From: Cladochytrium replicatum
Taxonomy: Eukaryota > Chytridiomycota > Chytridiomycetes > Cladochytriales > Cladochytriaceae
DNA: 64,000 nucleotides
Assembly (NCBI GenBank): GCA_025526935.1
Contig: JAHLKD010000124.1
Coordinates: 62,001 to 126,000, forward strand
Reading direction: 5' to 3'
Shown: in pieces, positions 35,200-47,245 of the stretch
How the letters are laid out: each line of letters starts with the position of its first letter
Position numbering within the stretch: the stretch's first letter is position 1
Notes under the pieces: generated by a model
Seen by the model: the letters and a program-made list of their open reading frames with translations, nothing else
Databases searched by the model: none
Told to the model about the DNA's origin: nothing
Made by a program: the position numbers and the translations under genes

Positions 35200-36010
35200 A
35201 TTTGAATTCAAGACAAGTCCATTGCATCCCCTTCAACAATCTCCAGTAACTGCGGATGTCGGATTTCAAAATAGCTACAATTGTTGCAAGTCAGACAAGC
35301 AAGCAACCCAACAGCAAAAGCAATAACTTACCAGTAGTTCCCCTAGCGAACTTGTAGCTGAGCTCCTTGGTTGCCCGCTCATTCGGCTTCCTATAGTTTC
35401 GAAGCACGTCGGTGCTCTCATTCGTGATCACCACCACGTCCACATTGCTTCCCGAACCAAGATCGTTGAAAACTCCGGCTTCAATCGCATTCTTCACAAG
35501 CTCGATCGCTTCCTCCCTCTGGTCTACATGCAATTTTACTTCGAGCCCCTTGCGATTAATGAGTCCTCGTACATACAGTCATGCCAGCTCGCCAGTGCGA
35601 TTCGAACGCAGACATGGCAGCGAGTGAGCCCGCCTCGGGGCTGCTCAGTTTTGCCGAGAGCCTATTTGACGAATCATTCGAGTGCCTGAAGTAAGCAAAT
35701 GTGCTTTCATTAGCTTAAAACAAACAATAAACAAGAATCATTGTTTGATTGGGCGGACCGTAATGCCAGCATTCTCTTTGAATCAAGCTGTGCAGCCACT
35801 CAAAGAATCCGCCAGAATCGACCCCCCAGAATTTCTTCTATTCTGTCCCAATACGGTGATCGTTCCTAATACCAAACCAAGAGCGTCAAATCCAAGTTTT
35901 CGCCGGTCCAACCAACACCTCCTTCGTTGCAACCGCGCAACCGCCAGTTTTTCAAGAATCTGATCGCTGTTAAACTCTGCACCAGCAAAACCCCTCACCA
36001 ATTCAACGCT
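35200..36010 (-). pseudogene. Proteasome 20S beta-2 subunit gene relic
   Basis: The C-terminal half is clear: GSLAAMSAFESHWRAGMT, a GT-AG intron, then REEAIELVKNAIEAGVFNDL followed by GSGSNVDVVVI and a short C-terminal extension ending in GTT. This is the trypsin-like beta-2 (PSMB7/PUP1) pattern. Upstream (about 36010-35790, same strand) a more decayed stretch reads GLVLGTITVLGQNRRNSGGS then ILADS, like the region after the catalytic Thr, but the TGTT processing site itself is not intact. The segment between is missing and the last exon falls out of frame with the expected end. Probably a broken duplicate of a functional gene elsewhere. Confidence 0.55.
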
Positions 36011-36022
36011 TGGCCGCCACAA

Positions 36023-38003
36023 CTAGCCTGGTGTTCCACCATCCGCATTACCAGCTTCCTGATCTCCCCCTCTCTTGCACAAATTTACACCACTCGTTGA
36101 ACACAGATCGGAACAAAGATCATCACCTCTTTCTGTCGCTCCCCGACAAAACCACGACTAACCTACAATCGTTTGTCTTCAGAGCACTCTAGTCACTACA
36201 ACCAAATTCCGTTTGCCAGCTTCAGATTGCCGCCCTCCTGCACATTCCAATCGTTTATACACAGATGGCCCTCTTCTGATTTTTGCTTACCCGAAGAATC
36301 ACGGAGAAGTCATTCAACCATTTGTTTACAGACTAGCACTCTTTTCAGCACAACCAAAAACCGATCGCTAGCTTAGAACTTTGATTGCCGCCCTCTTTCT
36401 GATTGTCGCTTCCCTTATCCGATATTGACCAAAAAAAGCTTGCCGTAGGAGGCTTTTATCTACAACTAAGGACAACACACTAGCATATCCTACGTATCCG
36501 CCTGACTACATCCAATACCTGGCCGCACTACCCAACTTGAACCGAATCATCGATACTATGAACTCAAACCGCAAGATAGGATCGTTCCAGCCACAAGAAG
36601 TTTATTCAATGGGTGAGGACATAATTGAAAGCAACCGCCTCCACGGACAGCGCTCATTTTCAGATACAGTAGGTGTGCGGTTCGAGCCGTTTCCGTACCG
36701 GTACCGAACTCGAACCGAGCTGGAACTCCAAGAGGATTTTGCGGACAACACGTTGCGCGTTCCTAGGCGTCAAACAAGACGGCATGGGGAATTTGTTGTC
36801 TATCACTACACCAGCTCGTGGAGAAAGTCCTGCAGCGAAGCACGAAGCAGATACCACCAATCTACTCTGCCCCTACCAAGCGACTGCAGCCAAAAAAGAT
36901 TTCGCGGGGAATGAGGAAACCGGTCTTGGCTTTCTTCAGGGCAGTCAGCTGGAGTGTCGAAGACTTTCTTGGCTTTGAATAGAATGAACCCTTGGCCAGG
37001 AGGCGTAAGGAGTCTGATATTGAGGCTACTAGGCGCAAGCTGAAGCATATGCGCGAATCGGCAGAAAGGAATCGCTCTTGATAGCAATGAGGGATGGTGC
37101 ACGCGTAGTTCCCCGAGCGGTTGAGCCCAAGAATATCATGAACGACGAGCGTCCGACCTTGGAGTTGGTGAAGTTATTGTTTTCGACAGCCAAGAACAAC
37201 GTTTACGGATCAAACACGGCTCTCGGGGAAATCGAGCAAGCAACACCCTTGCTCTTACGACGGCGTGAGGACTTTCGAAAAATCGGAGCAGCCCCAAATC
37301 AAGATGGATGTTCGGGAGAATCTATCTGAACGAGGCTCGAAAAGTTCGCCGGGTGTTGAATCTGAATGTTCGGGAGAGCGGAGTGTGCCCGACCGGGGAA
37401 TCGGGAATAGATTGAAACCGGTCTCCGGGGAGTGGGCAGAGCTGGGGAAAGAAAAATGGTGGGCAGAAAAAATGGAAAAAGATGTTTGGTAAGTGGGTGC
37501 CATGCCAGTGAGCAAACAGGACGGACAGACTGATAGCAACGGCCTACACAAGAACAAACCCAAACTCTCCACATGCGCAGGGATGGGCTGCGGATGGGCG
37601 ATCCCAAAGTAGTTCAACAGGTGCGACATTGAGTTACAACAAGTATGATGATCTAAGGGAGGATGGGGCGACATTGAGTTACAACAAGTATGATGATCTA
37701 ATGATCTATTATTGAATATGTTAATAGTTGCACGTATGGCTATTTACAGCGATGATTTAATGACACAATAATGAACATTGATGAAGACCAATTCTTATTT
37801 TTTAAGAACGACAGATTTTCAGCGACAGGTCGACAGATGATTTCCGGTGGTGACGCATCCCAGTGATCTGCAGGCCCCCTCCTTCCATTGCGATAATTTT
37901 CATATATGACGCGGATCGGTGGTGTCCGTTTCGTTTTGCTTTGCAGGATGTGTGGCAGTGGCATGTCAGTGTGAGTCAGACTGAGGTGTGTTCCCACGCT
38001 GAG
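36023..38003. other. 2 kb without a recognisable gene
   Basis: Short frames on both strands with no domain resemblance. A stretch at about 36670-36720 (GGTACCGGTACGG on the - strand, with CCGAACTCGAACC nearby) is reminiscent of the GC-rich direct and inverted motifs at hAT-type ends, but no pair of termini was found. The right end must include the bZIP gene promoter. Confidence 0.35.
37624..37701. repeat. 33 bp direct repeat, 45 bp period
   Basis: CGACATTGAGTTACAACAAG and 13 following bases occur at 37624-37656 and again at 37669-37701, separated by 12 bp. Non-coding. Confidence 0.85.
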
Positions 38004-38091
38004 ATGTGTGATTTGCACCCCGATATAAAGATTGGCACAACACCTCATCATGGCTCACAGCTACAGCTGGACACGGCAGACTGACAACTAA
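38004..38091 (+). promoter_or_regulatory. Overlapping upstream ORFs ahead of the bZIP gene
   Basis: Two short ATG frames precede the bZIP ATG at 38115. One runs from the ATG at about 38004 to a TGA ending at 38084. The other is MAHSYSWTRQTDN (38050-38091), whose stop is 24 bp from the main ATG. In fungi, GCN4/cpc-1/ATF4-type genes are controlled by upstream ORFs that couple translation to amino-acid starvation. Whether this mRNA leader includes these ATGs is not known. Confidence 0.45.
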
Positions 38092-38114
38092 TACTCTGAC
38101 TGCGATTATTCACC

Positions 38115-39814
38115 ATGTGCTACGTAAAGAGCACCGCTTCTTCAACCTCGGCTCTCGACAATGCTCGGAATGCCGCTGACCAGTCTTTGAACACAAATGC
38201 AGCAACAACCACCAACACACTCGACGCTGACCACTCTGCCATCTTCAAATCGCAGCTTGCTGCAAACTGTGCATTTGATGAACTCTTGTCTGGATTAGCT
38301 TCCGACTCTGACTCAGCCACTGGTGCGTACCTACATCCACATTTTTTTTTATTTTCTATTCCTTTTCCTGTGCTTTCGGTTGTAATGTTTGTGTGCTTTA
38401 TCTTTGTGGTATGCTGAGCAATGTGGGGTATTTTGGTGTGTCGAGTGCATCCCGACGTCCCGGGTGAAAATTTTGTCTCCCGATCGCATCGGTTCCCGAT
38501 CTCTGGTGGGCAAAGCATCAACAACGCGGTGAATTTTGGGAACAAAGTCGCTTGCGGTGGTGATCTGGGAATCTGAGTGGACACTCTACAAATAGCCCTC
38601 AACTTACTAGTCCGATTTCAACCTCTCTTTGACTTTTTCTACTGTTCACTTCTGATCTCTCAACTAACTTGATGATGTCTACCTTTATCTCCATCCATAT
38701 ATTCCCGCTATCCGAAGACGTCGTCAACAACTGGGCTCTCAACGATTTCCTCAGCGCTGCTTCCACTGATAGTATGCTTACATCCGAGTGCTCGATGTTT
38801 GACACCGCCGATGGCTACAGCACTTTCATGGACTCGTGGTATGCGGCAATGGGTCTCGGGGACACATCCACATCGTCTCCCACCGACACTGTTCCGTTCC
38901 TACCGTCGCCAAATGTCACTTTTACCGAACCGTCCTCTTCTTCATCCCCGGCATCATTGATGACATCGACTTCGGATGCTTTCTTGATCCCGTCAAATGA
39001 GTTCGAATCGCAAGGATCCTCCATGCCGGTTGTGGTTCCCCCAACCATGACGATGGCGATCTCTGCGGCTGGAGCCACCAACTTTTTCCCCGAGATGGGA
39101 ATGGCAACGTCGATCATAGTACCCCAGACTTCTTCGTTCATCAAGAAGGAACTCGTTTTCAACGTTGGATCGGCCATCCCGACAAAGGTATTTGGGGACG
39201 AGCCCGCACACAACAGCCGAATTCCCACCCGATCAGTCATGACCAACTCGTCTCCTCCACAGGAGCCAGCTCAGCAACCGCCGACTGTTGCAACAAAGAA
39301 ATCTACCCGGTCGATCAAATCCAACCCCGCCAACATCACTACCACTGCCGTCGGAACTGCTTCCCCTACTTCTAATCCCGCATCCACATCACCATCGCGC
39401 AAGCGTTCGCGTCCCTCGACGACGTCGCGGTCAGCATCTCCACACCAAAGCACATCCGACGACGAAGTGAGCGTACCGGCCGACGAGGAGGAAGACGAGG
39501 TAGTGCGAAAGCGCCAGAGGAACACAGAGGCAGCCCGCCGGTCGAGGCAGAGGAAGGTTATGAAGATGACATCTTTGGAGCAGAGGGTGAAGGAGCACCA
39601 AGGCGAGAACTCGCGGCTTGGGTTGAGGCTGGCTGTTCTCGAGAGCGAGCGGATCGGATGGGTAGCAAAGGAGGCGGAGCTTGCGGGAAAAGTGAGGAGA
39701 CTTGAAGCACAGCTTGCGGAGGCGCACGGAGCGATCATGAGATTAGGTGGACGCAATGGAGCATCGGGGTCTGATGTGGTGCTGCCGGTGACAACGATGG
39801 GAGGACGGGTTTAG
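38115..39814 (+). CDS. GCN4-like bZIP transcription factor
   Basis: Two exons: MCYVKSTASSTSALDNARNA to about 38322, then a roughly 395 bp intron (GTGCGT donor, CCGAAG acceptor at about 38717), joining as SDSDSATDVVNNWALNDFL. The N-terminal half is acidic and Ser/Thr-rich with hydrophobic clusters (DGYSTFMDSWYAAMGLG), as in activation domains. The C-terminal bZIP has the basic region RKRQRNTEAARRSRQRK, with the N-x2-A-A-x2-S-R signature shared with GCN4/CpcA, then a leucine zipper (SLEQRV...LGLRLAV...AELAGKVRRL). It probably activates amino-acid biosynthesis under starvation; other bZIP subfamilies are possible. Confidence 0.85.
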
Positions 39815-39913
39815 GGGAGCAGGTTCGATTTAGCGCTCACGCACACACGAACGCATACCAATTTTGATTTGATTTTCAATCTTGCAGTAAATACAATAAG
39901 AATTTGAATGTAC

Positions 39914-40162
39914 CACTGAGATCTGAGCGATCGGGAAGAGAAGCAAAAGCTGACCTGGTTAGTCTGGAACCAAGTCTACCGGACAGTTCAGTTCGACCGC
40001 CGGTACTGATACATTATTGGGGTGACACGCTCCCCAATGTAACACTGAGATCTGAGACCGATCGGGAAGATAAGCAAAAAAAGCTGACCTCGGTTCCAAG
40101 TCTACCAGACAGTTCAGTTCGACCGCCCGTACTGATACATTATTTGGGTGACACGCTCCCCA
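39914..40162. repeat. Imperfect tandem duplication of about 125 bp
   Basis: Copy 1 starts at CACTGAGATCTGAG (39914) and copy 2 at the same words (40043). Both contain GATCGGGAAGA, CAGTTCAGTTCGACCGCC, GTACTGATACATTATT and GGGTGACACGCTCCCCAA. Copies differ by a few substitutions and small indels. The pair lies just upstream of the GTPase gene, in its likely promoter. Confidence 0.9.
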
Positions 40163-40301
40163 ACTCTTCCATTTCCAGTGAATCACTTTCAAAGCGCGGG
40201 TGCAGCGACTCGAACTCTCTCCACAGCCACCTGAACACCCACCAACCCAGCTTTAACTTCCCACGCCCTGTCCCCACCCAGCAGCGCCCCTCCGCTGATC
40301 A

Positions 40302-42699
40302 ATGGTCATCGTATCGGATCATCCACCAAACTCAGCACGGCTGTCCGCGTCGGCGGCTGTCGCTCTGGCTCAGAAACTGGCGAATGCCGCGCTAGACGAC
40401 CAGTCACCCACTACTGCTCAAGACGATTCGAATGCCGTTGCCGCTGCCTCTGCTTTCTTTGATGCTGCTGCGTCCACGTTGGACGAACCCACTCATGCTT
40501 CTACAAAGGTACAAATAAATACAATAAACTCATCCTGTTCTTCATCATTGAATCGTTGCATTACAGAACAAGTACGTTGATCCATCTCCAGACGAGTTTG
40601 AAAACCTTGTGCGTACGATACGTGACCGGCTTGTCGATGGACAGGGCGAAGCTCTTTTCGAAATCGGTGTTGAAGGTATTTTTACACAGACCTTCCCAAT
40701 CTGCTGTTCCTTATGGCTCCATCAGAGGATGGATCGTCGATGGATATGACGCCAGAAGAGTTTGAGAATGCGGAGAAGGTTCTGACTCGCGCTGCAGCAG
40801 CTCTGTCCGCCGACTCGACAATACTCCACAAGAGGACTACGCTGCACCTCCCAACAACCAGCTCTGCTGTTTCCGAAGAAGATCTATCGGCAACTTCTGC
40901 GGACGGTCCTCCTTCTTCTCCAACATCTTCCCAAGCGTTACCACCTCCACCTGCGCAAACGTCTCCATTTGAGTACGGGCATGTGCTGGTGCGGAGGAAG
41001 AACACCAAAGTCGAGGATATTCTGGAACTCCGCGTAGCGGTCACCGGAAATGTCGATGCTGGTAAATCGACACTCCTCGGTGTGCTGACCAAAGATGTGC
41101 TCGATGACGGCCGAGGAAAGGCTCGTGTCAACTTGTTTCGACACAAACACGAGATCGAGAGCGGGAGGACGTCCAGCGTTGGAATGGAAATTCTCGGATT
41201 CGATTCACAAGGCGCGCCAGTGACTTCTGGCAAATTGGGAAAGACAAAGCTCACCTGGGACGAAATCTGTGCTCACAGTTCCAAGGTTTCTGATTTGTCA
41301 TTGATCATTTGTGAAACCATTTGTAACATATTCCAAAAGGTATTGACGTTTATGGATCTGGCGGGTCACGAAAAATACTTGAAAACGACTGTGTTCGGAA
41401 TGACCGGCTGCGCGCCAGATTTTGTGATGCTCATGATCGGTTCGAATGCGGGAATCATTGGAATGACCAAGGAGCATCTCGGTCTGGCACTGGCCCTCCA
41501 AGTCCCCGTTTTCATCGTCATCACCAAGATCGACATGTGTCCCAAAAACGTTTTGGACGCAACTGTAAAGCAACTGGTCAAGATTCTGAAGAGCTCGGGA
41601 GTGCGTAAGATCCCCATGTTTGTCAGAAGTGTCGGGGACGTGCTGCTGACAGCAGGGAACTTTGTGTCGGAGAGGTAAGGCAGACAACTGTCGTTCCATT
41701 CGATACCCACAATGACTTTTATTTCCGTACTGCAGGATCTGCCCCATATTCCAGGTTTCGAATGTGACCGGAGACGGCTTGTCATTGCTGCGAATGTTTT
41801 TGAACGTTCTTCACGCAAAGTCTGGAAAATACGATTCTACTCAGGCGGTGGAGTATCAAATAACAGACACGTTCAGTGTTCCTGGCGTGGGTAAGGTTGC
41901 GGAATCAGCTAATTGTGGAATATTTTTCAGACATACATCTTTTCTGCAGGTACGGTCGTTTCGGGCACTGTAACATCCGGGATCGTGCACGTCGGTGATA
42001 CCTTGCTCCTCGGCCCGGATTCAAATGGTCACTTCGTCCCAACGATGGTGAAATCGATCCAGCGTAAACGTGTCAACGTTCCACTCGCTTCGGCGGGTCA
42101 TTCTGCTTCTTTTGCATTAAAGAAGATCAAGCGCGCATCTATCCGAAAGGGGATGGTCATGCTCAGCAACAAAGCGGACGCTCGTGCCGTACGTGAGTTT
42201 GAAGCGGAGATCTTGGTGCTTTATCACAGCACGACGATCGGAACAAAGTATCAGGCTATGCTGCACTGTGGGTGCGTGAGGCAGACGGCCAAGATAGTCG
42301 GGATGGATCGGGCGATGTTGAGGACGGGAGATAGGGCGCTTGTGGTGTTCCGGTTCATGCAAGTGCCGGAGTACGTCAAGGTTGGAACTCGGTTACTATT
42401 CAGGGAGGGTCGAACGAAAGGTGAGGCACTTTTGGGAATCGGTCGTCGTTCATCAGCTCAACTCAATTTTTTTAGGTGTGGGTAAAGTTGTACGTCTTCT
42501 CCACGAAGGTGATACACCATCCTTTCGGAGCATCGTTGGTAATGGCGGAGGAGTTGACACGATGAGTGAAACTGTCACGCCTGCACAAGACAGAACCCCT
42601 AGTGATGGAGCGCCAGTAGCAGTGCCAGCAAATCCGCACACCGCAAGTCCTGCCCCCGTGTCCACACAAAGCTCGCACGGGAAGAAGAAGAAGAGGTAG
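40302..42699 (+). CDS. GTPBP1-like translational GTPase
   Basis: Elongation-factor-like GTPase linked in animals to mRNA turnover and ribosome rescue. The ATG at 40302 opens an Ala-rich N-terminus, then [20 protein letters not shown] and [20 protein letters not shown], which match the N-terminal extension of GTPBP1/2. G1 is [10 protein letters not shown]3 DLAGHEKY, G4 TKID. The effector region includes [18 protein letters not shown]. After the G domain come [19 protein letters not shown] and EF-Tu-like domains II ([20 protein letters not shown]) and III ([20 protein letters not shown]). The C-terminus is Ser/Pro/Thr-rich and ends KKKKR. Several GT-AG introns. Ends 110 bp from the convergent PRP4 gene. 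Confidence 0.92.
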
Positions 42700-42808
42700 C
42701 CTTTGTCAGTGGCATGATGATGGCGGAAACGCTTGTAAATTTGGTTTTAGTAGATACTTGTTCAATATTTAGTTTCTGAACACGAGCCGCTGTTGAATAT
42801 TCAATATG

Positions 42809-45800
42809 TTAATTCGCTGGAGTATTCTTGGCCAACAGGAACGGATGAGCGAGCGCCTCTCGCACTCCAATCCTCTTTTCGGGGTTCAACACAAGACATT
42901 TCTCCAGCAGATCCGCAAAATCCTTCACCAGCTTCGTTTCCTCATCACCAGCACCACCTCCATCGCCGATCCCAGCAACTGCATACACCCTGCTCTTGAC
43001 ATCCCGCGCCGGCCGCTCGGGAACCACAATGCGCCTCTCAATCTCCTTCCCGCTTAACCGATCTTTCTCTCTGCTCCTGAAATTTACTACGCCCCCACTC
43101 CCGCCGCCTCCTCCGCCCCCGTCCTCTGACGCACCGGTGTCGTCAAAGTGCTGTGAGGAAAACTTGCCCCGTCGGAGAAGTTTGAGAGGGAATCGACCCT
43201 TGGCTTCCATCATTAGCTTGAGCATCTGGTTATTGGTCGAGGCGGCGAAGAGAATCTTGCCTGTGTAGAGCTCGTATAGGGTACAGCCGATGGACCAAAC
43301 GTCGATTGCGTGGTCGTAAGGAAGACCCAGAACTGTTGTTCGAGCAGGAAAAGTTAGTAAATAGGTTTCGTATGGCATATTTGGAAACTTACTGATCTCA
43401 GGGGCTCTGTAGAATCGACTAACAAGGTATGGTGTCAGTTCGACTTCACCAACGTCCCCTGCACTACCCAAATCACACAGCTTCAGCCGCATGTGACCGC
43501 CCCCTTCAGCAACCAAAATGTTGTCCGGCTTGATGTCAGCATGCACAATCCCACACTTTTTCAACAGCGAAAGTGAAAGGAACATCTGCTGTGCGTACGC
43601 CCGCACTGCTCGGATGTTGAGACCTTTGTCTCGGCCAAACTTTTTCAAAACGTCGCGTAGATTCATGGCTAGAGATTCGAACACGAGGCAGAGGTGCGAG
43701 CGGTGCTCAAAGTGGCGATAGAGGCGGACAACGTGTTTGCGGTCGTCGGGGTCGGCATCGGCGAGCTTTTTGAGAATGTTAATTTCTTTGAGAGCAGCTC
43801 GATGCCTAGGGATAAGGTCAGTTTCTACGTTAGCTAGAGCTCGAAAGGTACTTGCATGAGTGCGTTGTTGCGAATAAGTTTGATTGCCACATCTTTGTCC
43901 CCGTCGAGAGTATCTCTTGCCTTAACAACAGAACTAAATACTCCTCTACCCAGATTTTGATATACATGATACCGGTCCTCCAGCTTTTCGCCCAGAATGA
44001 CCCCTAATTAAATAGATCAGTGATTGATGAATGCACAAAAGTGTAAAAGCAAAGCGCGAGACTTACGGTAGTATCCATCAGGATCATCCCAATTGTCAGT
44101 AAGAGCCGGATTATCTGCGGTTCGGATAACTGGCGCAGAGTCAAGAATCTAAAATACATGATGGTTTGCCAGCAAATCCAGAAGAGAAAAAATGCTACTA
44201 ACGTGCTTCACGGGTCCAGTTCGCTTTTTCGTCAAAGTCGTTGGATTGAACATGTCATCTTCATCTAAAGGCAAAGAATGAATGACAAGGAAAGAAACAT
44301 GGTCAGCGGCTTACCATCATCTTCTTGAGCATCAGCAGCCGCGAGCACATCGTTTTGATTGTTATCACTGAGGTTTCCGTCCGGTTTCAGCTCTTCAGGT
44401 CCCCAGTGCTTGCGTTCATCATCTTTTCTGTCGTCATTCGGATCGTAATCAGCTGCAGAGACGCCGGGTTCATCCTGCATCTGCTGCGGCAGATAGGAGG
44501 CACTTTCCTGTCCATTTTCGTCTTGTTTGACAAGGGCGAAAGCGGAGGGGTCGCGCGACATGTGGCCCATTGGAGATCCCGGTGACATACCCTCTTGCGT
44601 CTCTGTTTGAAGTCAATTATGCAAGGAGCGGTTGGTTAGATGTGTAATTCAGAATGTACGAGAACGAGTACGAGTAAGGAATTGAAGTGCAAGGGTTCAA
44701 AAAAGGGGGCACACATACGATCCAATATGTTGGATGTTGTTGCGGTACAGGAGTTTCGAAAAAGAGGTGTGTCGAGAAGGTAACATCAAGCGACGAAATA
44801 TCCACGGGTTTACGTCGGCGAGGTAGTAGTTGAGGTGATGTTAGAAAAAGATGTAGTCGAGAACGTGGAGAGCGATAACAGGAATGGGTGGAATCGAGAG
44901 GACATTAGAATCAAAGTTAGAATCTTCACAACTACGCTCTCACACTCTAACAATCAAAAACAGATACTGACCAGATTTAATCAAATCGACTCCTTGAGGC
45001 ACAGGACGAGATTCCATTCCAGACCCATCATCCGCCGCCGATGGAGATCCATTCGCTTCGATAACCATTGCGGTCTGTGACTTTCCGATATGCGAGGGCT
45101 TGTTGTTTAGTTGCTGTTGAATTTTCAACAATTTTTCACGACGGCGCCTACGTTGTTCCTCAATTTTCTTTTCTTCGTCATCTTCATCGAGGTCCATCGA
45201 TTCAGGAAATGCGTTGATTTGTTCTTCCTTTCCGTTCTCGTGCCGACGGTCTCGTCCAGTTCGTTTGCTGTGGCCATTTCCGTTGGTTCGATCGTCCTCC
45301 TTCTCTCTTGGACGCTCTTTTTCTCTGTCTTTGTCTCTCATCCGATCTCTCTCACGTTCTCTCTCGCGATCTCTGTCACGATCTCTGTCACGTTCCATTT
45401 CTCTCTCCCGGTCCCTTTCTCTGTCCCGGTCTCTTCTGCGTTCACCAGACCTGGACCTGCTTCTCCGTGCAGAATCTTTGTGCCTACTTGACCTCCCCTT
45501 GTCCAGGTCTTTCTCCCGGTCCTTTTCTCTGTCCCTCCTTTTCTCGAGCTCCTTCTCCTTCAGCCGTTCCGCAAACTTATCATCATGGACGCTATCTCTC
45601 CGAGAGCCTCTCCGCGAAACGTCAGACGGAGATCGAGAGCGATGGGAATGTCGCTTCCGACGGGACTTTTTGTTGTGAGCCGAGTCAGTCGACGACGAGG
45701 GCGATAGCGAGCGACGGTGCAGAGAGTCTGTTGTGGATGATTTCCGCTTCCTTGTATTTTCAGGCGATGCAGTTTCCGGTGGGTGAGGTGCATCCCCAAT

Positions 45801-45881
45801 ATCTGCGATCTCTCCGTCCTCGACCACCTCGCCGTCCTCCGTTGAATGATCCATTCCTGAAATTCTATTTCTGAGAGCCAC
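42809..45881 (-). CDS. PRP4: PRP4 pre-mRNA-processing kinase (PRPF4B type)
   Basis: DYRK/CLK-related kinase that phosphorylates spliceosomal proteins during B-complex formation. The first exon (45881 to about 44975) is an Arg/Asp/Glu/Ser-rich domain with RS and RD/RE dipeptides, including KKSRRKRHSHRSRSPSD. Short exons follow (GMSPGSPMGHMSRDPSAF, DDPDGYYR), then the kinase: EKLEDRYHVYQNLGRGVFSS, DVAIKLIR, HADIKPDNILV. HAD for HRD is normal in PRPF4B. The Mg loop reads DLGSA rather than DFGSA. PYLVSRFYRAPEI and DVWSIGCTLYELYTGKILF are typical of this family. A Gly-rich insertion (about 43100-43130) lies in the C-lobe. The join 44975/44604 is inferred. Confidence 0.92.
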
Positions 45882-45979
45882 TTTATTTTATCAGCCCAAA
45901 GGCCTCGGTTCGAGACTCGCTTCCGCCATTTCTACTCCAAGTTTGATATTTAATATTACAAATCCACTCATCTCCGTGA
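45882..45979. promoter_or_regulatory. 98 bp divergent promoter between PRP4 and NBP35
   Basis: The PRP4 ATG (45881, -) and NBP35 ATG (45980, +) are only 98 bp apart, so the promoters must overlap. No obvious TATA box. Confidence 0.5.
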
Positions 45980-47245
45980 ATGGCCGTCGTCGACCCTCAG
46001 CAACAGTCGGTGCCTGCCGACGCTAACGAACACTGTCCCGGTATGTGCTATCGCTGCGTAAATCCCTCTGTCAAAGCTCATGGCTTCATATGTGTGTCAG
46101 GAACAAACAGCGACCAAGCCGGAAAAGGTAGTTCGGCATCAACACGGTATGTTGCGTGCATCTCGCTCATCTCTCGTGTCCTGTTGCAGCGTCAGCTTGC
46201 GAGGGATGCCCAAACCAGTCCATATGTGCTTCCGGTCCTGCCGCGCCTGACCCAGCACTTCCGCAGATTGCAGCCAGACTCGCAAATGTAAAGAATGTAC
46301 TTCTCGTATTATCGGGAAAGGGAGGAGTCGGAAAATCAACGCTGTCCACGACTCTCTCGTTCGCACTCGCTGCTGAAGACGACAAACCACTCCAGGTTGG
46401 AGCTCTCGATATCGATATTTGCGGTCCTTCCATTCCACGGATGACTGGATTGGTGGGGGAGCAGGTTCATCAATCGAATTCGGGTTGGTCTCCCGTTTAC
46501 GTTGCGGATAATCTTGCCGTCATGTCGGTTGGATTCTTGCTTGCAGATGAAGACAATGCTATAATCTGGCGCGGGCCAAAGAAGAATGGTATTTTTGACG
46601 TCATGCGGAATTTCTCAATTGCTTTGCTCACGATGATCGTTGTCAGGATTGATCAAACAGTTTTTGAAGGATGTTGACTGGGGACACCTCGACTATCTGG
46701 TGGTCGACACTCCACCAGGCACGTCAGACGAACACCTTAGCGTCGTTCAATACCTTGCCGCTGCTGAACCCACAACAAACGTCTCTGCCATTGTGGTGAC
46801 AACGCCTCAAGAAATCTCGCTGCAGGACGTTCGACGCGAACTGTCGTTTTGCAGAAAGGTTGGCATTCGTGTACTTGGAGTTGTTGAGAATATGTCTGCC
46901 TTCGTATGTCCAAGCTGCCACAAGTCGTCCGACATATTTCCAAAAGGACCACGTGGTGGTGGTGAAGTGCTTGCAAAGGACTTTAGTGTACCATTTTTAG
47001 GATCCATCCCGATTGACCCACGGATAGGTAAGTTTGGTTCACATGAAATTACAATCATTTCTGAGCGTAAGTCTCTTTAGGACGTTTGTGTGATTATGGA
47101 GAATCTTTCGTTGAAAATTTCAGTGAAGCTCCGGCAGCCAGGGCATACAAAGAGATTGTGAAGGGTGAGTACTCTTTATTTGCTAAAAGCAAAGTGCACA
47201 CTGAACCAATTTAACACAGGAATACGTTCGGCTCTTGAAGCATGA
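45980..47245 (+). CDS. NBP35: Cytosolic Fe-S cluster assembly scaffold NBP35/NUBP1
   Basis: P-loop ATPase that, with CFD1, assembles [4Fe-4S] clusters for cytosolic and nuclear proteins. The N-terminal cluster site is split over three exons: ANEHCPG (45980-46040), TNSDQAGK (46101-46127), [16 protein letters not shown] (from 46190). This extension distinguishes NBP35 from CFD1. Next come the deviant Walker [50 protein letters not shown], and the bridging-cluster motif [14 protein letters not shown]. Small last exons encode [20 protein letters not shown] and GIRSALEA-stop. The 3' part from 46783 on is present again as an inverted copy at the right edge of the window. Confidence 0.96.

Noticed and set aside
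40682-41254. 190-codon - strand frame opposite the GTPase
   Set aside because: Ser-rich shadow of the GTPBP1-like N-terminal and G1 region; the + strand has clear GTPase motifs.
45111-45874. Leu/Ser-rich + strand frames with membrane-protein look
   Set aside because: They are the reverse of the Arg/Asp/Glu-rich PRP4 N-terminal domain.
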